From Planctomycetota bacterium (GTDB lineage Bacteria > Planctomycetota > Phycisphaerae > Phycisphaerales > UBA1924): a stretch of DNA of 64,000 nt. A program made the translations under genes and the position numbers. Location: the NCBI GenBank assembly GCA_017303555.1, contig JAFLCN010000002.1, forward strand, positions 248,001 through 312,000. Direction: 5' to 3'. Below, in pieces: positions 11,101 through 18,250 of this stretch (its first letter is position 1; every line of letters starts with the position of its first letter). The notes under the pieces were generated by a model, which saw only the letters and a program-made list of their open reading frames with translations, ran no database searches and was not told the DNA's origin.

Positions 11101-11833
11101 GGACGTTGCGGATCCGGTCTCCGGGACCATCAAGCCGCGAGCGGTCCTCATCACCCCTCTTTCCGCAGGCGCGGATGTTGACCTTCGGTACAACGACGAA
11201 GCACTTCGGCGCGCCCAGCTCGTGGACAAGCTCTCCGGAGGCAAGCTCGGATACCTCCACATTCGTGCCATGGGACAGGCTTCGGTTGATGATTACGAAC
11301 GCGATCTTTTCGCCGCGGCGGACGGCAAGCTCGGGCTCATCATCGATGTGCGAGACAACGGGGGCGGCAGCACCGCCGACATCCTGCTCGCTTCACTGAC
11401 CGCTCCGCGTCACGCCTTCGCGATCCAGCGCGGCGCCGATGGCAGCACGGTCAAGAAGGACGCCTACCCCCGCGACCGGCGGCTCATCTACGGCTACTCG
11501 CGCGATATCACCGTGCTGATCAACGAGAACTCTTTCTCCAACGCCGAGATCTTCGCGCACGCGATCAAGACCATCGGCCGGGGCAAGCTCGTCGGCACTC
11601 CAACCTACGGCGGCGTCATCTCGACGGGTGCGGCTTCGCTCATCGATGGCACCGCGGTCCGGACGCCGGGACGAGGCTGGTATCTCTCAGGGAATCACAA
11701 AGACATGGAAAACAACGGCGCGACACCCGATATCCGTGTGCCGCAAACCCCCGCGGACGAAGCATCGGAAAATGATGCACAGCTCGCGGCGGCGGTCACG
11801 GAATTGCTCGAGCGCGCCAAGGAGCCGCAATAG
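8195..11833 (+). CDS. Tricorn-type S41 protease, secreted
   Basis: 1212 residues. The reading frame is open further upstream, but ATG 8195 begins a convincing signal peptide (MQIRRSFTIAALLLACG followed by LSLAQP). Architecture: WD-like/TolB-like beta-propeller repeats (SPDGQ, SPDGKW, TPDGKF, repeated about every 40-60 residues) over the first half, a second propeller, a PDZ-like region around residues 870-960, and a C-terminal S41 peptidase domain with DVRDNGGGSTAD and NENSFSNAEIF, where the Ser region is expected to hold the nucleophile, then GTPTYGG. Tricorn proteases degrade peptides; the signal peptide suggests a periplasmic location. Two very lysine/glutamate-rich inserts lie in the propeller part (9462-9615 and 10228-10268). 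Likely monocistronic or leading the following GT9 gene, 45 bases downstream. Confidence 0.9.
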   Translation: MQIRRSFTIAALLLACGTAPLSLAQPAPRAAAPAARTGLLQFPSVSPDGQLIVFSSAGDLWALPRSGGTATRLTSHPAEDRRSAFSPDGKWLAFESERDGPRNIYIASITRTPTGVVLGPVRRVTTTDRPQNLTGFTPDGKFVTFSATNEPSIYRSNRLYKAPVDGGPIERLSGAFGTFPRVSADGASVVFTHGRADFTRPKYDGSGAPDVWRMNIATGQFEQLTSDPRSDADAWPLPDGSTVYLSSKSGEYNIRRIPAGKTDAQALDLTSFQPTESELTIGHGVRDLGVNAAGDTASFVVWDRLYTLDLKAPGAKPQPIDVVFSADFADLDTQRLNLGKEVSEQAVSPDGKTLAVIARGQVFVRSTEENFPTRRVTLGSGRARGLAWSPDNRVLYFASDDTGTYQLYYATVAIAKSDLSPAEEKKEEKKDDKKEEKKSESKPEEKKEEKPADAKPADGDKKEEKKEEKKDDKPKVDFAKRWSEAVTFTVHPLAPTNLAPGRNDGLFGPEYRDPTPSPDGKQLIFVRGLGDAILMDLATKTCRVLWSGWNTPDIQWAPDSRHIVYEVEDLDFNADIWLLDTRLGDDGKAPSAVNLTRHPDLDASPRLSADGKVLYFNSERSEQNNQYQVYALALDKSLDALRPYELEEYFKKAAEAAKKRKPIDPVEWDKPAPTATDSEKKDDKKEEKKPDSPKSLRFDTDDAYLRIRRVTNGIPLSSPQLAITPGGDRVIFSATGEPDPSLVSVTYKGDDRKSIQAGAVSGLGVTLTGDRVFFIRQGAVSASPPVGGKVESFPIDAPFVLDVAAQQRQKFMEAARILGNQFYHPTLKGLNWTGLADRYVKLAESTRTVGEFAAVTMMLFGELEGSHVGVFPPPGSTPVPLNTGFLGMDTKPVPGGFEVVRILPRSPADNSLAADDKVRAMRIAVGDVITAIDSEVLAPDASSMPRMDLSAALTGKAGKEILVAFSRKADVADPVSGTIKPRAVLITPLSAGADVDLRYNDEALRRAQLVDKLSGGKLGYLHIRAMGQASVDDYERDLFAAADGKLGLIIDVRDNGGGSTADILLASLTAPRHAFAIQRGADGSTVKKDAYPRDRRLIYGYSRDITVLINENSFSNAEIFAHAIKTIGRGKLVGTPTYGGVISTGAASLIDGTAVRTPGRGWYLSGNHKDMENNGATPDIRVPQTPADEASENDAQLAAAVTELLERAKEPQ

Positions 11834-11878
11834 ATGCGCCGGTGACCGCCGGGTCCCGCCGCTCTACGCTCCGAGTCC

Positions 11879-12895
11879 GTGGTTTCGCCCTCCCGCATCC
11901 TGATCATCCGCCCGAGTGCTCTCGGGGATGTCTGCCGCACGGTGCCCGCGCTCGTCTCGCTCCGGGCCGCGTTCCCACACGCGCAGATCGACTGGCTGGT
12001 GCAGGACGCCAACGCCGAAGCGATCCGTCATCACCCGGCGCTCTCGAACGTGATCGAGTTCCGCCGCGGGCAGCTCGGCGCCGGCTTCTCACGCGGAACG
12101 ACGACGCCCTTCTTCAAGTTCGTCAACATGCTCCGCGCGAACAAGTACGAGGTCGTCTACGACCTTCAGGGCCTTTTTCGATCCGGTTTCATGGCCTGGG
12201 CGACCGGCGCTCCGCGTCGCATCGGGCTTCGCAACGCCCGCGAACTCGGCTGGCTCGGATTGAACGAGCGGCACCTCGCGCCCTGGTCGCTGCACGCCGT
12301 TGACCGCATGCTCGAGGTCATCCGTTTGAGCGGTGTGCAGCCCGTTGTGGACATGCGGCTCCACGCCAATCCCGAAGCGCAGGCCCGGGTGAGGGCCGAC
12401 GAAACCCTTCGGGACGGACCCTTTGCCATCGTCGCGCCGACCAGCCGCTGGGAGTCCAAGCGATGGCCCGCCGACCGTTTCGCAATGGTCACAACGGCGC
12501 TCCTCAATCGTGGGTATTCCCGTGTCGTGATCGTCGGCGCCCCCGGCGAACGCGAACAGTGCGCCCCCCTCGTCGAACTCGCCTCGCGTGATCCGCGCGT
12601 GATCGACCGCATCGGCAAGACTTCGATCGCCGAACTCATGGCATTGACCGAAGCGTCGTCGCTGGTTGTCGCCAATGACTCCGCGATCATCCACATGGCG
12701 GTCGGATTCAATCGGCCGCTGATCGGCCTGTACGGTCCAACTCATCCCGGGAAAGACGGCCCCTATCAGCGCGATTCCGACGTCATCCACCACCCTCCCG
12801 AACGAACGATCCGCCACAAGGCGATTTCGACCAACGAACTCATGCAGGCGATCTCGACGGAAGAAGTGATCGCAAAGATTCCAATGCCGGGTTGA
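11879..12895 (+). CDS. Glycosyltransferase family 9 (heptosyltransferase-like)
   Basis: 338 residues from GTG 11879. GT-B fold enzyme related to the ADP-heptose:LPS heptosyltransferases that build the inner core of lipopolysaccharide at the cytoplasmic face of the inner membrane. Seen: N-terminal ILIIRPSALGDVCRTVPAL (the usual GD(V/I)....P.L start of the family), APTSRWESKRWP near the middle, and the donor-binding ANDSAIIHMAVG....LYGPTHP near residues 260-285. Which sugar it transfers cannot be told from sequence. The stop codon overlaps a TTG that opens the frame of the next gene, so the pair is probably one transcript. Confidence 0.88.
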   Translation: MVSPSRILIIRPSALGDVCRTVPALVSLRAAFPHAQIDWLVQDANAEAIRHHPALSNVIEFRRGQLGAGFSRGTTTPFFKFVNMLRANKYEVVYDLQGLFRSGFMAWATGAPRRIGLRNARELGWLGLNERHLAPWSLHAVDRMLEVIRLSGVQPVVDMRLHANPEAQARVRADETLRDGPFAIVAPTSRWESKRWPADRFAMVTTALLNRGYSRVVIVGAPGEREQCAPLVELASRDPRVIDRIGKTSIAELMALTEASSLVVANDSAIIHMAVGFNRPLIGLYGPTHPGKDGPYQRDSDVIHHPPERTIRHKAISTNELMQAISTEEVIAKIPMPG

Positions 12896-12951
12896 TCGTT
12901 CGGACCCGACCACCCGCGACCGCCCGCCGCGGCACCAGGAGAGGAACCGCC

Positions 12952-13503
12952 ATGCCCCGTTCGATCGCTGTGTTCTGTGGCGCCGCCCCAGGCAACGACA
13001 AGTCCTTTGCCGCCGCGGCACGCAACCTCGGCGAGGCGATCGCCCAGACCGATCGCACGCTCGTCTACGGCGGCGGAAGCGTCGGCCTGATGGGAGCGGT
13101 CGCCGACGGTGCGCTCGCGCACCGGGGCCGCATCACCGGCGTGATCACGCGTCAGTTGGTGGACAAGGAACTCGCGCACCGCGCCGTGCCGGACATGCGG
13201 ATCGTGGCGACCATGCACGAACGCAAGATGGCGATGGCGGAAATGGCCGAAGCATTTATCGCTCTCCCCGGCGGCTTCGGCACGCTCGACGAGTTCTTTG
13301 AGATTCTCGCCTGGGCCCAGCTCCGCATCCACACCAAACCGGTGGGCATGCTGGATGTCGGCGGCTTCTTCGATCCGCTGATGACATTCCTCGATCGGGC
13401 TTCCGATGCCGGCTTCCTGCGCCTCCCCCATCGCGAGGTCATCGTCGTCGATTCGGACCCGCGGGCGCTCCTCGAACGGCTCGCGAACGCGAAGCAGGCT
13501 TGA
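12952..13503 (+). CDS. LOG-family (TIGR00730) nucleotide phosphoribohydrolase
   Basis: 183 residues. Characterised members release free base from nucleoside 5'-monophosphates (cytokinin activation in plants; AMP or similar in bacteria). Signatures: CGAAPGNDKSF near the N-terminus, YGGGSVGLMG nucleotide loop, MHERKMAM with the catalytic Arg, and PGGFGTLDE matching PGGxGTxxE. The start is ATG 12952 because AGGAGAGGAA lies six bases upstream; the frame is also open from TTG 12892 but that would add a basic non-homologous segment. The last 65 bases overlap the convergent nth gene. Cytoplasmic; physiological substrate unknown. Confidence 0.9.
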   Translation: MPRSIAVFCGAAPGNDKSFAAAARNLGEAIAQTDRTLVYGGGSVGLMGAVADGALAHRGRITGVITRQLVDKELAHRAVPDMRIVATMHERKMAMAEMAEAFIALPGGFGTLDEFFEILAWAQLRIHTKPVGMLDVGGFFDPLMTFLDRASDAGFLRLPHREVIVVDSDPRALLERLANAKQA

Positions 13504-14188
13504 CGGAGTCCTTGCGCTTCGGACAGCCGACTCCGAACTTGGCGCAGATCCCGTCCGTTTCGCACGTGCCGCCCCGCGCCTTGCAGACGGCACGCCCGTG
13601 CCAGATGAGCTGATGTGAAAGCTCGCACCACTTCTCGCGTGGGAACGCGGCCATCAGCTTGCGTTCGATCGCCGCGACGTCATCCCCTTCTTCCGCGATT
13701 CCAAACCGCACCGCCAATCGCGCGATGTGGGTGTCCACCACGAAGCCCTCGTTGATTCCGAAACTATTTCCAAGCACAACATTGGCCGTCTTGCGAGCCA
13801 CGCCGGGCAGACGTATGAGTTCACGCATCGTCCGCGGCACTTCGCCCCCGTAATCAGCCTCGAGCATTCGGGCCGTCCCGCTGATGCTCTTTGATTTATT
13901 CCGGAATAGGCCGATCGTGCGAAGAAACGGCTCCAGATCCTCGGGTGCTGCACGCGACAACGCCTTGGCGTCCGGATACGCCCTGAAAAGTGCGGGCGTC
14001 ACCTTGTTCACCGCAAGGTCGGTCGTCTGCGCCGAAAGGATCGTGGCGATCAACAGCTCAAACGCGTTTCGATGTTCCAACGCGCAGTGGGCATCCGGAT
14101 ACCTCGCCCGCAACGCTTCCGCCAGACGGCGAAAACGGTCACCGGGCGCTTTCTTCGCCGCTCGGGTTGGGTTGCTTCGTGCTGGCAC
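13439..14188 (-). CDS. nth: Endonuclease III (base-excision repair)
   Basis: About 249 residues if started at GTG 14188; other in-frame starts lie upstream and the true start is uncertain. DNA glycosylase/AP lyase for oxidised pyrimidines. Helix-hairpin-helix LIRLPGVARKTANVVLG with catalytic Lys133, and VDTHIARLAVR with catalytic Asp152. Four cysteines that should hold the 4Fe-4S cluster are at 202, 209, 215 and 222, spacing 6-5-6, while the textbook spacing is 6-2-5. The reading frame stops inside the LOG gene, giving a 65-base tail-to-tail overlap. Two hairpins and 370 bases without a gene lie upstream. Confidence 0.92.
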   Translation of the reverse strand: MPARSNPTRAAKKAPGDRFRRLAEALRARYPDAHCALEHRNAFELLIATILSAQTTDLAVNKVTPALFRAYPDAKALSRAAPEDLEPFLRTIGLFRNKSKSISGTARMLEADYGGEVPRTMRELIRLPGVARKTANVVLGNSFGINEGFVVDTHIARLAVRFGIAEEGDDVAAIERKLMAAFPREKWCELSHQLIWHGRAVCKARGGTCETDGICAKFGVGCPKRKDSVKPASRSRAVRGAPAGPNRRR

Positions 14189-14378
14189 AGTTGCAAAGTA
14201 GGGCCGTTTCGCCCCGAATCGGACCTTCCGGAACGTCCGTATAACACGCAGTTTGCCCGCGGAACCGTTGTTTTCATTGACCCGACAGGCGCTCTCGATG
14301 ACAATGGGTTGCCGGATTCCGCCCCCGGCTTGATGGAGGAGACAAGCAACCAAGCTTGTTTCTATTTCCGCCCGCGCG

Positions 14379-14402
14379 GCGTACACGCAGCCGCGTGTAC
14401 GC
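14379..14402. repeat. Perfect 10-bp inverted repeat
   Basis: GCGTACACGC at 14379-14388 pairs with GCGTGTACGC at 14393-14402 around the loop AGCC. It could be an operator or part of an RNA structure upstream of nth. No T tract follows on either strand. Confidence 0.45.
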
Positions 14403-14478
14403 GTGCGCCGTCACTTCGGCGCGCCGCATTGCCACCGTTGCCGAAAGGCGCCGGTTCGCGAACGCTGCTTCCCTTGAG

Positions 14479-14520
14479 CCACCGAGCCAAGTGGTGTTTG
14501 GCTCGGTGGTTCCTTTTTTG
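14479..14520 (+). terminator. Rho-independent terminator without an obvious gene
   Basis: CCACCGAGCCAA (14479-14490) pairs perfectly with TTGGCTCGGTGG (14498-14509), loop of 7, followed by TTCCTTTTTT on the plus strand. The flanking genes are both on the minus strand, so either an unannotated plus-strand RNA ends here or the hairpin serves another purpose. Confidence 0.6.
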
Positions 14521-14556
14521 GCCTGCTCAGGCCGGACGCAACACGGAGCGCGCAAG

Positions 14557-14630
14557 TATGCCCGACAGGAGTTGAACCTGTAACCTCTGCCTTCGGAGGG
14601 CAGCGCTCTATCCAGTTGAGCTACGGGCAC
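14557..14630 (-). tRNA. tRNA-Arg (anticodon CCG)
   Basis: 74-nt cloverleaf. Acceptor GTGCCCG pairs with CGGGCAT (first pair G-U), D arm with AGCTC/GAGC, anticodon arm CTGCC-CTCCGAA-GGCAG giving anticodon CCG (reads CGG), T arm ACAGG-TTCAACT-CCTGT, discriminator A. No 3' CCA is encoded, so CCA must be added post-transcriptionally. Confidence 0.95.
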
Positions 14631-14714
14631 GTCAGTGCATACTTGCCGCGTCCGGGGCCCGCGGCAGCCCGATGCTACGATCGGCCCATCGCGGAAGCAA
14701 ACCGCCCCTCTCGC

Positions 14715-16058
14715 ATGTCGACAGCAATTCACACCGAAGCCCGACGCACCAACGCTCCCGGGCCTGCGCCGTCGTTGTTCTCGCGCCCGACGCCCAAACC
14801 GGCCGTTTACGGCTTTACCTTCATCAACAGCCTTTCCGCGGGCCTGGTGACCAGCGGCATCTTCGTCCTGACCGCCGAGGGCTTCGGCTTTTCCGCCCTG
14901 CAGAATTTTCTCCTGGGCGCGGTGCTAGGGGTCATGTACATCATCGGGGCGCTCGGCGCGCAGCGGTTCACCCGCTTCCTGAGGCGTGCAGTCCCCGGCC
15001 TCAGCAGCCGCGCCATTCTCGTCGGCATCATGATCGCTCTCGGATCGCTCACCGCGCTGCCGGCGGTTGTCTGCGGCTTCGGCAAACCCGCGCCCGGCTC
15101 GGGGGGCGAGTGGTCGGTCTGGGTGATGATCACGCTCTACAGCCCGATCACCGGCATCCTCTGGCCGATGGTTGAGTCGTTCCTCTCCGGGGGCCGGCGG
15201 GGAAAGGAACTCCGCGCCACCATCGGATTGTGGAATGTCATCTGGAGCGCGGCGCTCGTCATCGGCGCGTGGTCGATCTCGCGTTTCGTCGGCAACGCGC
15301 CGGGTGCGGCCCTGGTCGGCCTGGGCGCTCTGCAGATCGCATCGATCGCGATTCTCCGCTGGTTCCCGCGCGAGCCGGGCGTTCATGTGCACGAGGAGCA
15401 CGGCCCGACGCCGCCGATTTACGCCGACCTGCTGACAACCTTCCGCGTTTTCCTTCCCATGTCGTACGTGGTGAGCAGCGCGCTCGGGCCGATTCTTCCT
15501 CTCGCGTGCAACGCCATCGGCGTCCCCGCGGAATGGCAGATGGTCGTGACCTCGGCGTGGCTCCTCCCCCGCTGCCTCGGTTTCCTGACGCTCGAACGCT
15601 GGCACGGCTGGCACGGCAAGTGGTCGGCTCCCATCGTCGGCGGCGCTCTCTTCGCCGGCGGCTTCGCGCTCGCCATCTTCGCTTGGAGCATCGCAAAGAA
15701 CGCTCCGGCGCAGGGGCTCGATTGGCGCGCCCTCGAAATTCTGCTGGTCGGTCTCGCGCTTTTCGGGCTGGGAATGTCGGTGATTTACGCCGGTGCGATC
15801 TACTACGCGATGGAAGTCGGCGCTGCGGAAGTCGAGGCCGGAGGCATGCACGAGGCGCTGATCGGCGTGGGGTACACCGGTGGGCCGCTCCTGGGCGTCC
15901 TGGCGATCGGTGTTCAATCGATGGGCCTGATAGCTCCGAATTCTGTCAGCACGTTCATCCTGACCGGCGTGCTGGCCGTGCTCGTCGTTGCCTCGGCGAT
16001 CGTGATCAAGCGAGTGCGTGACGGGCATCGCAAGCACCGCAACTCGCACGCGAACTGA
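14715..16058 (+). CDS. MFS-like multi-pass transporter
   Basis: 447 residues from ATG 14715. About 12 hydrophobic helices with short loops and a central basic loop ([18 protein letters not shown]) after the fifth or sixth helix, the usual major facilitator layout. Helices include [20 protein letters not shown] near the start and [20 protein letters not shown] at the end, followed by a basic His/Arg tail. Substrate cannot be inferred and no neighbouring gene suggests one. Inner membrane. A longer start (14616) would run into the tRNA-Arg gene and adds no conserved sequence. Confidence 0.75.
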   Translation: MSTAIHTEARRTNAPGPAPSLFSRPTPKPAVYGFTFINSLSAGLVTSGIFVLTAEGFGFSALQNFLLGAVLGVMYIIGALGAQRFTRFLRRAVPGLSSRAILVGIMIALGSLTALPAVVCGFGKPAPGSGGEWSVWVMITLYSPITGILWPMVESFLSGGRRGKELRATIGLWNVIWSAALVIGAWSISRFVGNAPGAALVGLGALQIASIAILRWFPREPGVHVHEEHGPTPPIYADLLTTFRVFLPMSYVVSSALGPILPLACNAIGVPAEWQMVVTSAWLLPRCLGFLTLERWHGWHGKWSAPIVGGALFAGGFALAIFAWSIAKNAPAQGLDWRALEILLVGLALFGLGMSVIYAGAIYYAMEVGAAEVEAGGMHEALIGVGYTGGPLLGVLAIGVQSMGLIAPNSVSTFILTGVLAVLVVASAIVIKRVRDGHRKHRNSHAN

Positions 16059-16079
16059 TCTCCGACACCTCCACTCCGC

Positions 16080-16117
16080 AAAAAAGCGCCAACCGCGAAT
16101 CGCTCGCGGCCGGCGCA
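16080..16117 (-). terminator. Rho-independent terminator of the dockerin-tailed gene
   Basis: On the minus strand GGCGC pairs with GCGCC with an internal CCGCGA/TCGCGG stem, followed by a run of seven T. It lies 29 bases past the stop of the minus-strand gene at 16146 and just after the convergent MFS gene. Confidence 0.7.
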
Positions 16118-16145
16118 ACACATGGGGGTGGGCTGGATTGGGACG

Positions 16146-16976
16146 CTACGGACAGAGAAGTACGTCGTAGGCGGCGGCAAAGACAACGAAATCCGCATCA
16201 TCGACAAAGGCGTCGTTGTTGAGGTCGGCCGGGCAAGCCCCGGAGCACACCAGTTCGTCATACGCCGCGGCGAAGAGGACGAAGTCGGCATCGTCCACGA
16301 AGCCGTCGTTGTTCAGATCGCCCGAGCATGCGGCCTTGACCGTGAAGCCAACCCTCGCGTTGTTGACTACCACGGCGGCGCCCGCAGTGATCGCGTAGTT
16401 TGCGAGGTTGGTGGTGCTGGCGCCCGATGCAGCGCCGCTGTACTGCAGCGCCTTGGTTGAACTTGTTGGAAGGCCGGTCCCGAATGCGGGCGCCGCGTTG
16501 CCGTCCGAGTCGTTCGTGACGTTGAGCGTGTTGCTGCCGAGGTACGCCGCCCCGCCGTACGCCAGCGACCACCAGATGGTGCCCGCATCCGCCTCGAATG
16601 CAATCCGCCCCGCGGCGAGATACGCAACGGGAATGGGATTGGTCATGATGAAGTCGGCCACCGTGGCGGGCGCGGTCTTTGAAACGAATCCGCTCGTGCA
16701 GACCAAGATGGTGTCGCCGCCCTGAGCGTTGGGCACGTTGGTTGTGAAGTCGATGATCGTGATCCCGTTCAGTCCGTTCGCGTCATAGGCTCTGATGCGA
16801 CCGGCCGAGACTACGTTCTGGCCCGCAAACCGTTGCCTCAGTTGGATGGCCTGGGCGCTGGTATCGCCGTTGACGCCGCCGATGACCAGTTGAATCTGCA
16901 TCACGTGGTGATTCGCGCTCGCACCCGCCGAGAAAACCGAGACGGCCGCTGCGAAAACCACGGCTCGATTCTTCAT
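16146..16976 (-). CDS. Secreted protein with two C-terminal dockerin-like repeats
   Basis: 276 residues; start ATG 16976 with GGGAGATGGGA upstream. Signal peptide MKNRAVVFAAAVSVFSAGASA. Residues about 20-205 are a beta-rich domain of unknown function (ANHHVMQIQLVIGGVNGD opens it). The C-terminus has two calcium-loop units, DLNNDGFVDDADFVLFAAAYD and DLNNDAFVDDADFVVFAAAYD variants, each preceded by a Cys, and ends in LLCP. This is the GC-type dockerin-like anchor often seen in Phycisphaerae. Calcium binding by DxNxDGxxDxxD loops is known for dockerins; here surface attachment is an inference. No cohesin was seen in the window. Confidence 0.82.
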   Translation of the reverse strand: MKNRAVVFAAAVSVFSAGASANHHVMQIQLVIGGVNGDTSAQAIQLRQRFAGQNVVSAGRIRAYDANGLNGITIIDFTTNVPNAQGGDTILVCTSGFVSKTAPATVADFIMTNPIPVAYLAAGRIAFEADAGTIWWSLAYGGAAYLGSNTLNVTNDSDGNAAPAFGTGLPTSSTKALQYSGAASGASTTNLANYAITAGAAVVVNNARVGFTVKAACSGDLNNDGFVDDADFVLFAAAYDELVCSGACPADLNNDAFVDDADFVVFAAAYDVLLCP

Positions 16977-17073
16977 TTCCCATCTCCCGCGCAGTGTCCA
17001 ACGGCGGGTCGTTCGCCCGCCTCTCCACCAGATGTAAGGGCCGGGCAGATTCCTTGCACAAAGCCGGTCGCAA

Positions 17074-17580
17074 TCAGCCCCGACGGGCCCCGAATATCGC
17101 GCCCGCACCGGCGGCGAGCCCGGACGGCAGATAGCTCGTGGCCAACGCCCGATACTTCTCGCCCTCTTCTCGGGCGAGCGCAACACCGTGCTCAACCTGT
17201 TGCTGGGCGCTCGCCCAATCGAAGTTGAAGATCCCAAAGTACTTGAGCGCCATGATCGCGCCCACCAGAATCGCGGCGATGAGCAGCACGCTCTTGATGA
17301 CCTTCTTCAGCACGAACGCAATCAAGAACGCAGCGATGAAACTTGTTCCGTACTTCACGGCCGCCGGAGCCGGCGGCGATTGGACGGACTCGCTGCCCGC
17401 GGCAGAGGTGAGGGACGATGCGGAACGAACCGGCGCGGTGCTATTCGCGGTCAGATACGAATATCCCCACCACGCGGCTCCCGCGAGCGTGATGAGGACC
17501 GCAAGCCAAAGCGTCTTCGAGCGGAATGGGCCCGCTGTTGGCCGATTTGAATCGGGCGTTGAGACTGATGCGTCGGCCAT
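17074..17580 (-). CDS. FUN14-domain small membrane protein
   Basis: 168 residues. One helix at about 25-43 (LWLAVLITLAGAAWWGYSYL), a Ser/Ala-rich linker, then the FUN14-like core: SFIAAFLIAFVLKKVIKSVL and LLIAAILVGAIMALKYFGIF, with the Lys-Lys between helices, and a Gly/Ala-rich end. Bacterial FUN14 proteins have no settled function. The gene precedes the dockerin-tailed gene on the same strand (97-base gap) and is divergent from the sigma factor with 41 bases between starts. Confidence 0.7.
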   Translation of the reverse strand: MADASVSTPDSNRPTAGPFRSKTLWLAVLITLAGAAWWGYSYLTANSTAPVRSASSLTSAAGSESVQSPPAPAAVKYGTSFIAAFLIAFVLKKVIKSVLLIAAILVGAIMALKYFGIFNFDWASAQQQVEHGVALAREEGEKYRALATSYLPSGLAAGAGAIFGARRG

Positions 17581-17621
17581 GCCGGAGTCATCCTAGCGTT
17601 CACGCTCGTGGCAGCCTTTTC

Positions 17622-18233
17622 ATGACGCAACCGACAGAATCCGAACAACCCTCCAGCAGCTCCGCGGACAAGCCCAAATCGGCCCTCGAAGCGCACGTTG
17701 CTGAGGTCATGCCGGAGTTGTACAACCAGCTTCGCGAGATTGCCGCTCGCTACATGAACCGGGAGCGCCGCGACCACTCGATGCAGGCGACCGAAGTCGT
17801 ACACGAGGCCTTTGTGCGTCTGGCCGGCTGGGAAAAAGCGCTCCGGGTGAACGATCGCGAGCAGTTTCTGGCTGCCGCGGCCGCGGTCATTCGGCGGGTG
17901 CTCGTGGATCACGCTCGCCGTCGGAATGCCATCAAGCGGGGCGGAGGGGAGGTCGGCCGTCTGGGCGATTTCGATGCCGCCGCGCCCGATGAGCATGGTC
18001 CTTCGACGGTCGCGGAGCTGCTCGAAATCGACGGGGCGATCGACCGCCTTCGGCAGTTAAACGAGCGTTCGGCACGGATCGTTGAACTGCGTTTCTTCGG
18101 CGGCCTGACGATCGACCAGATCGCCAAGGTGCTTTCGATCTCTCCCCGCACCGTACACGAGGACTGGCGGTTTGCGCGCGCCTGGCTCCGGCACGAACTC
18201 GGCGAGGCGCTCGGTCAACACGATCAGGACTGA
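17622..18233 (+). CDS. ECF-type RNA polymerase sigma factor (SigK-like group)
   Basis: 203 residues from ATG 17622. Sigma-70 region 2 is in ELYNQLREIAARYMNRE through AAAVIRRVLVDHARRR, and region 4 is RIVELRFFGGLTIDQIAKVL then SPRTVHEDWRFARAWLRHEL. The spacing and the phrase LVDHARRRNAIKRGG mark the ECF group abundant in planctomycetes and acidobacteria, usually encoded next to a Ser/Thr kinase. Here the neighbouring convergent gene is a kinase homologue of precisely that family that lacks the catalytic Asp. No anti-sigma factor is seen. Target promoters unknown. Confidence 0.9.
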   Translation: MTQPTESEQPSSSSADKPKSALEAHVAEVMPELYNQLREIAARYMNRERRDHSMQATEVVHEAFVRLAGWEKALRVNDREQFLAAAAAVIRRVLVDHARRRNAIKRGGGEVGRLGDFDAAAPDEHGPSTVAELLEIDGAIDRLRQLNERSARIVELRFFGGLTIDQIAKVLSISPRTVHEDWRFARAWLRHELGEALGQHDQD

Positions 18234-18250
18234 TCCCGGTCGAACCGGGT

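Larger units (their letters stand above)
14189..14556. other. Gene-free interval with two hairpins
   Basis: 368 bases between the presumed nth start and the tRNA-Arg gene. No convincing reading frame. It contains a 10-bp-stem palindrome at 14379-14402 (GCGTACACGC, AGCC loop) and a perfect 12-bp-stem hairpin with a T tract at 14479-14520, oriented to end plus-strand transcripts although no plus-strand gene is visible here. Confidence 0.6.
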
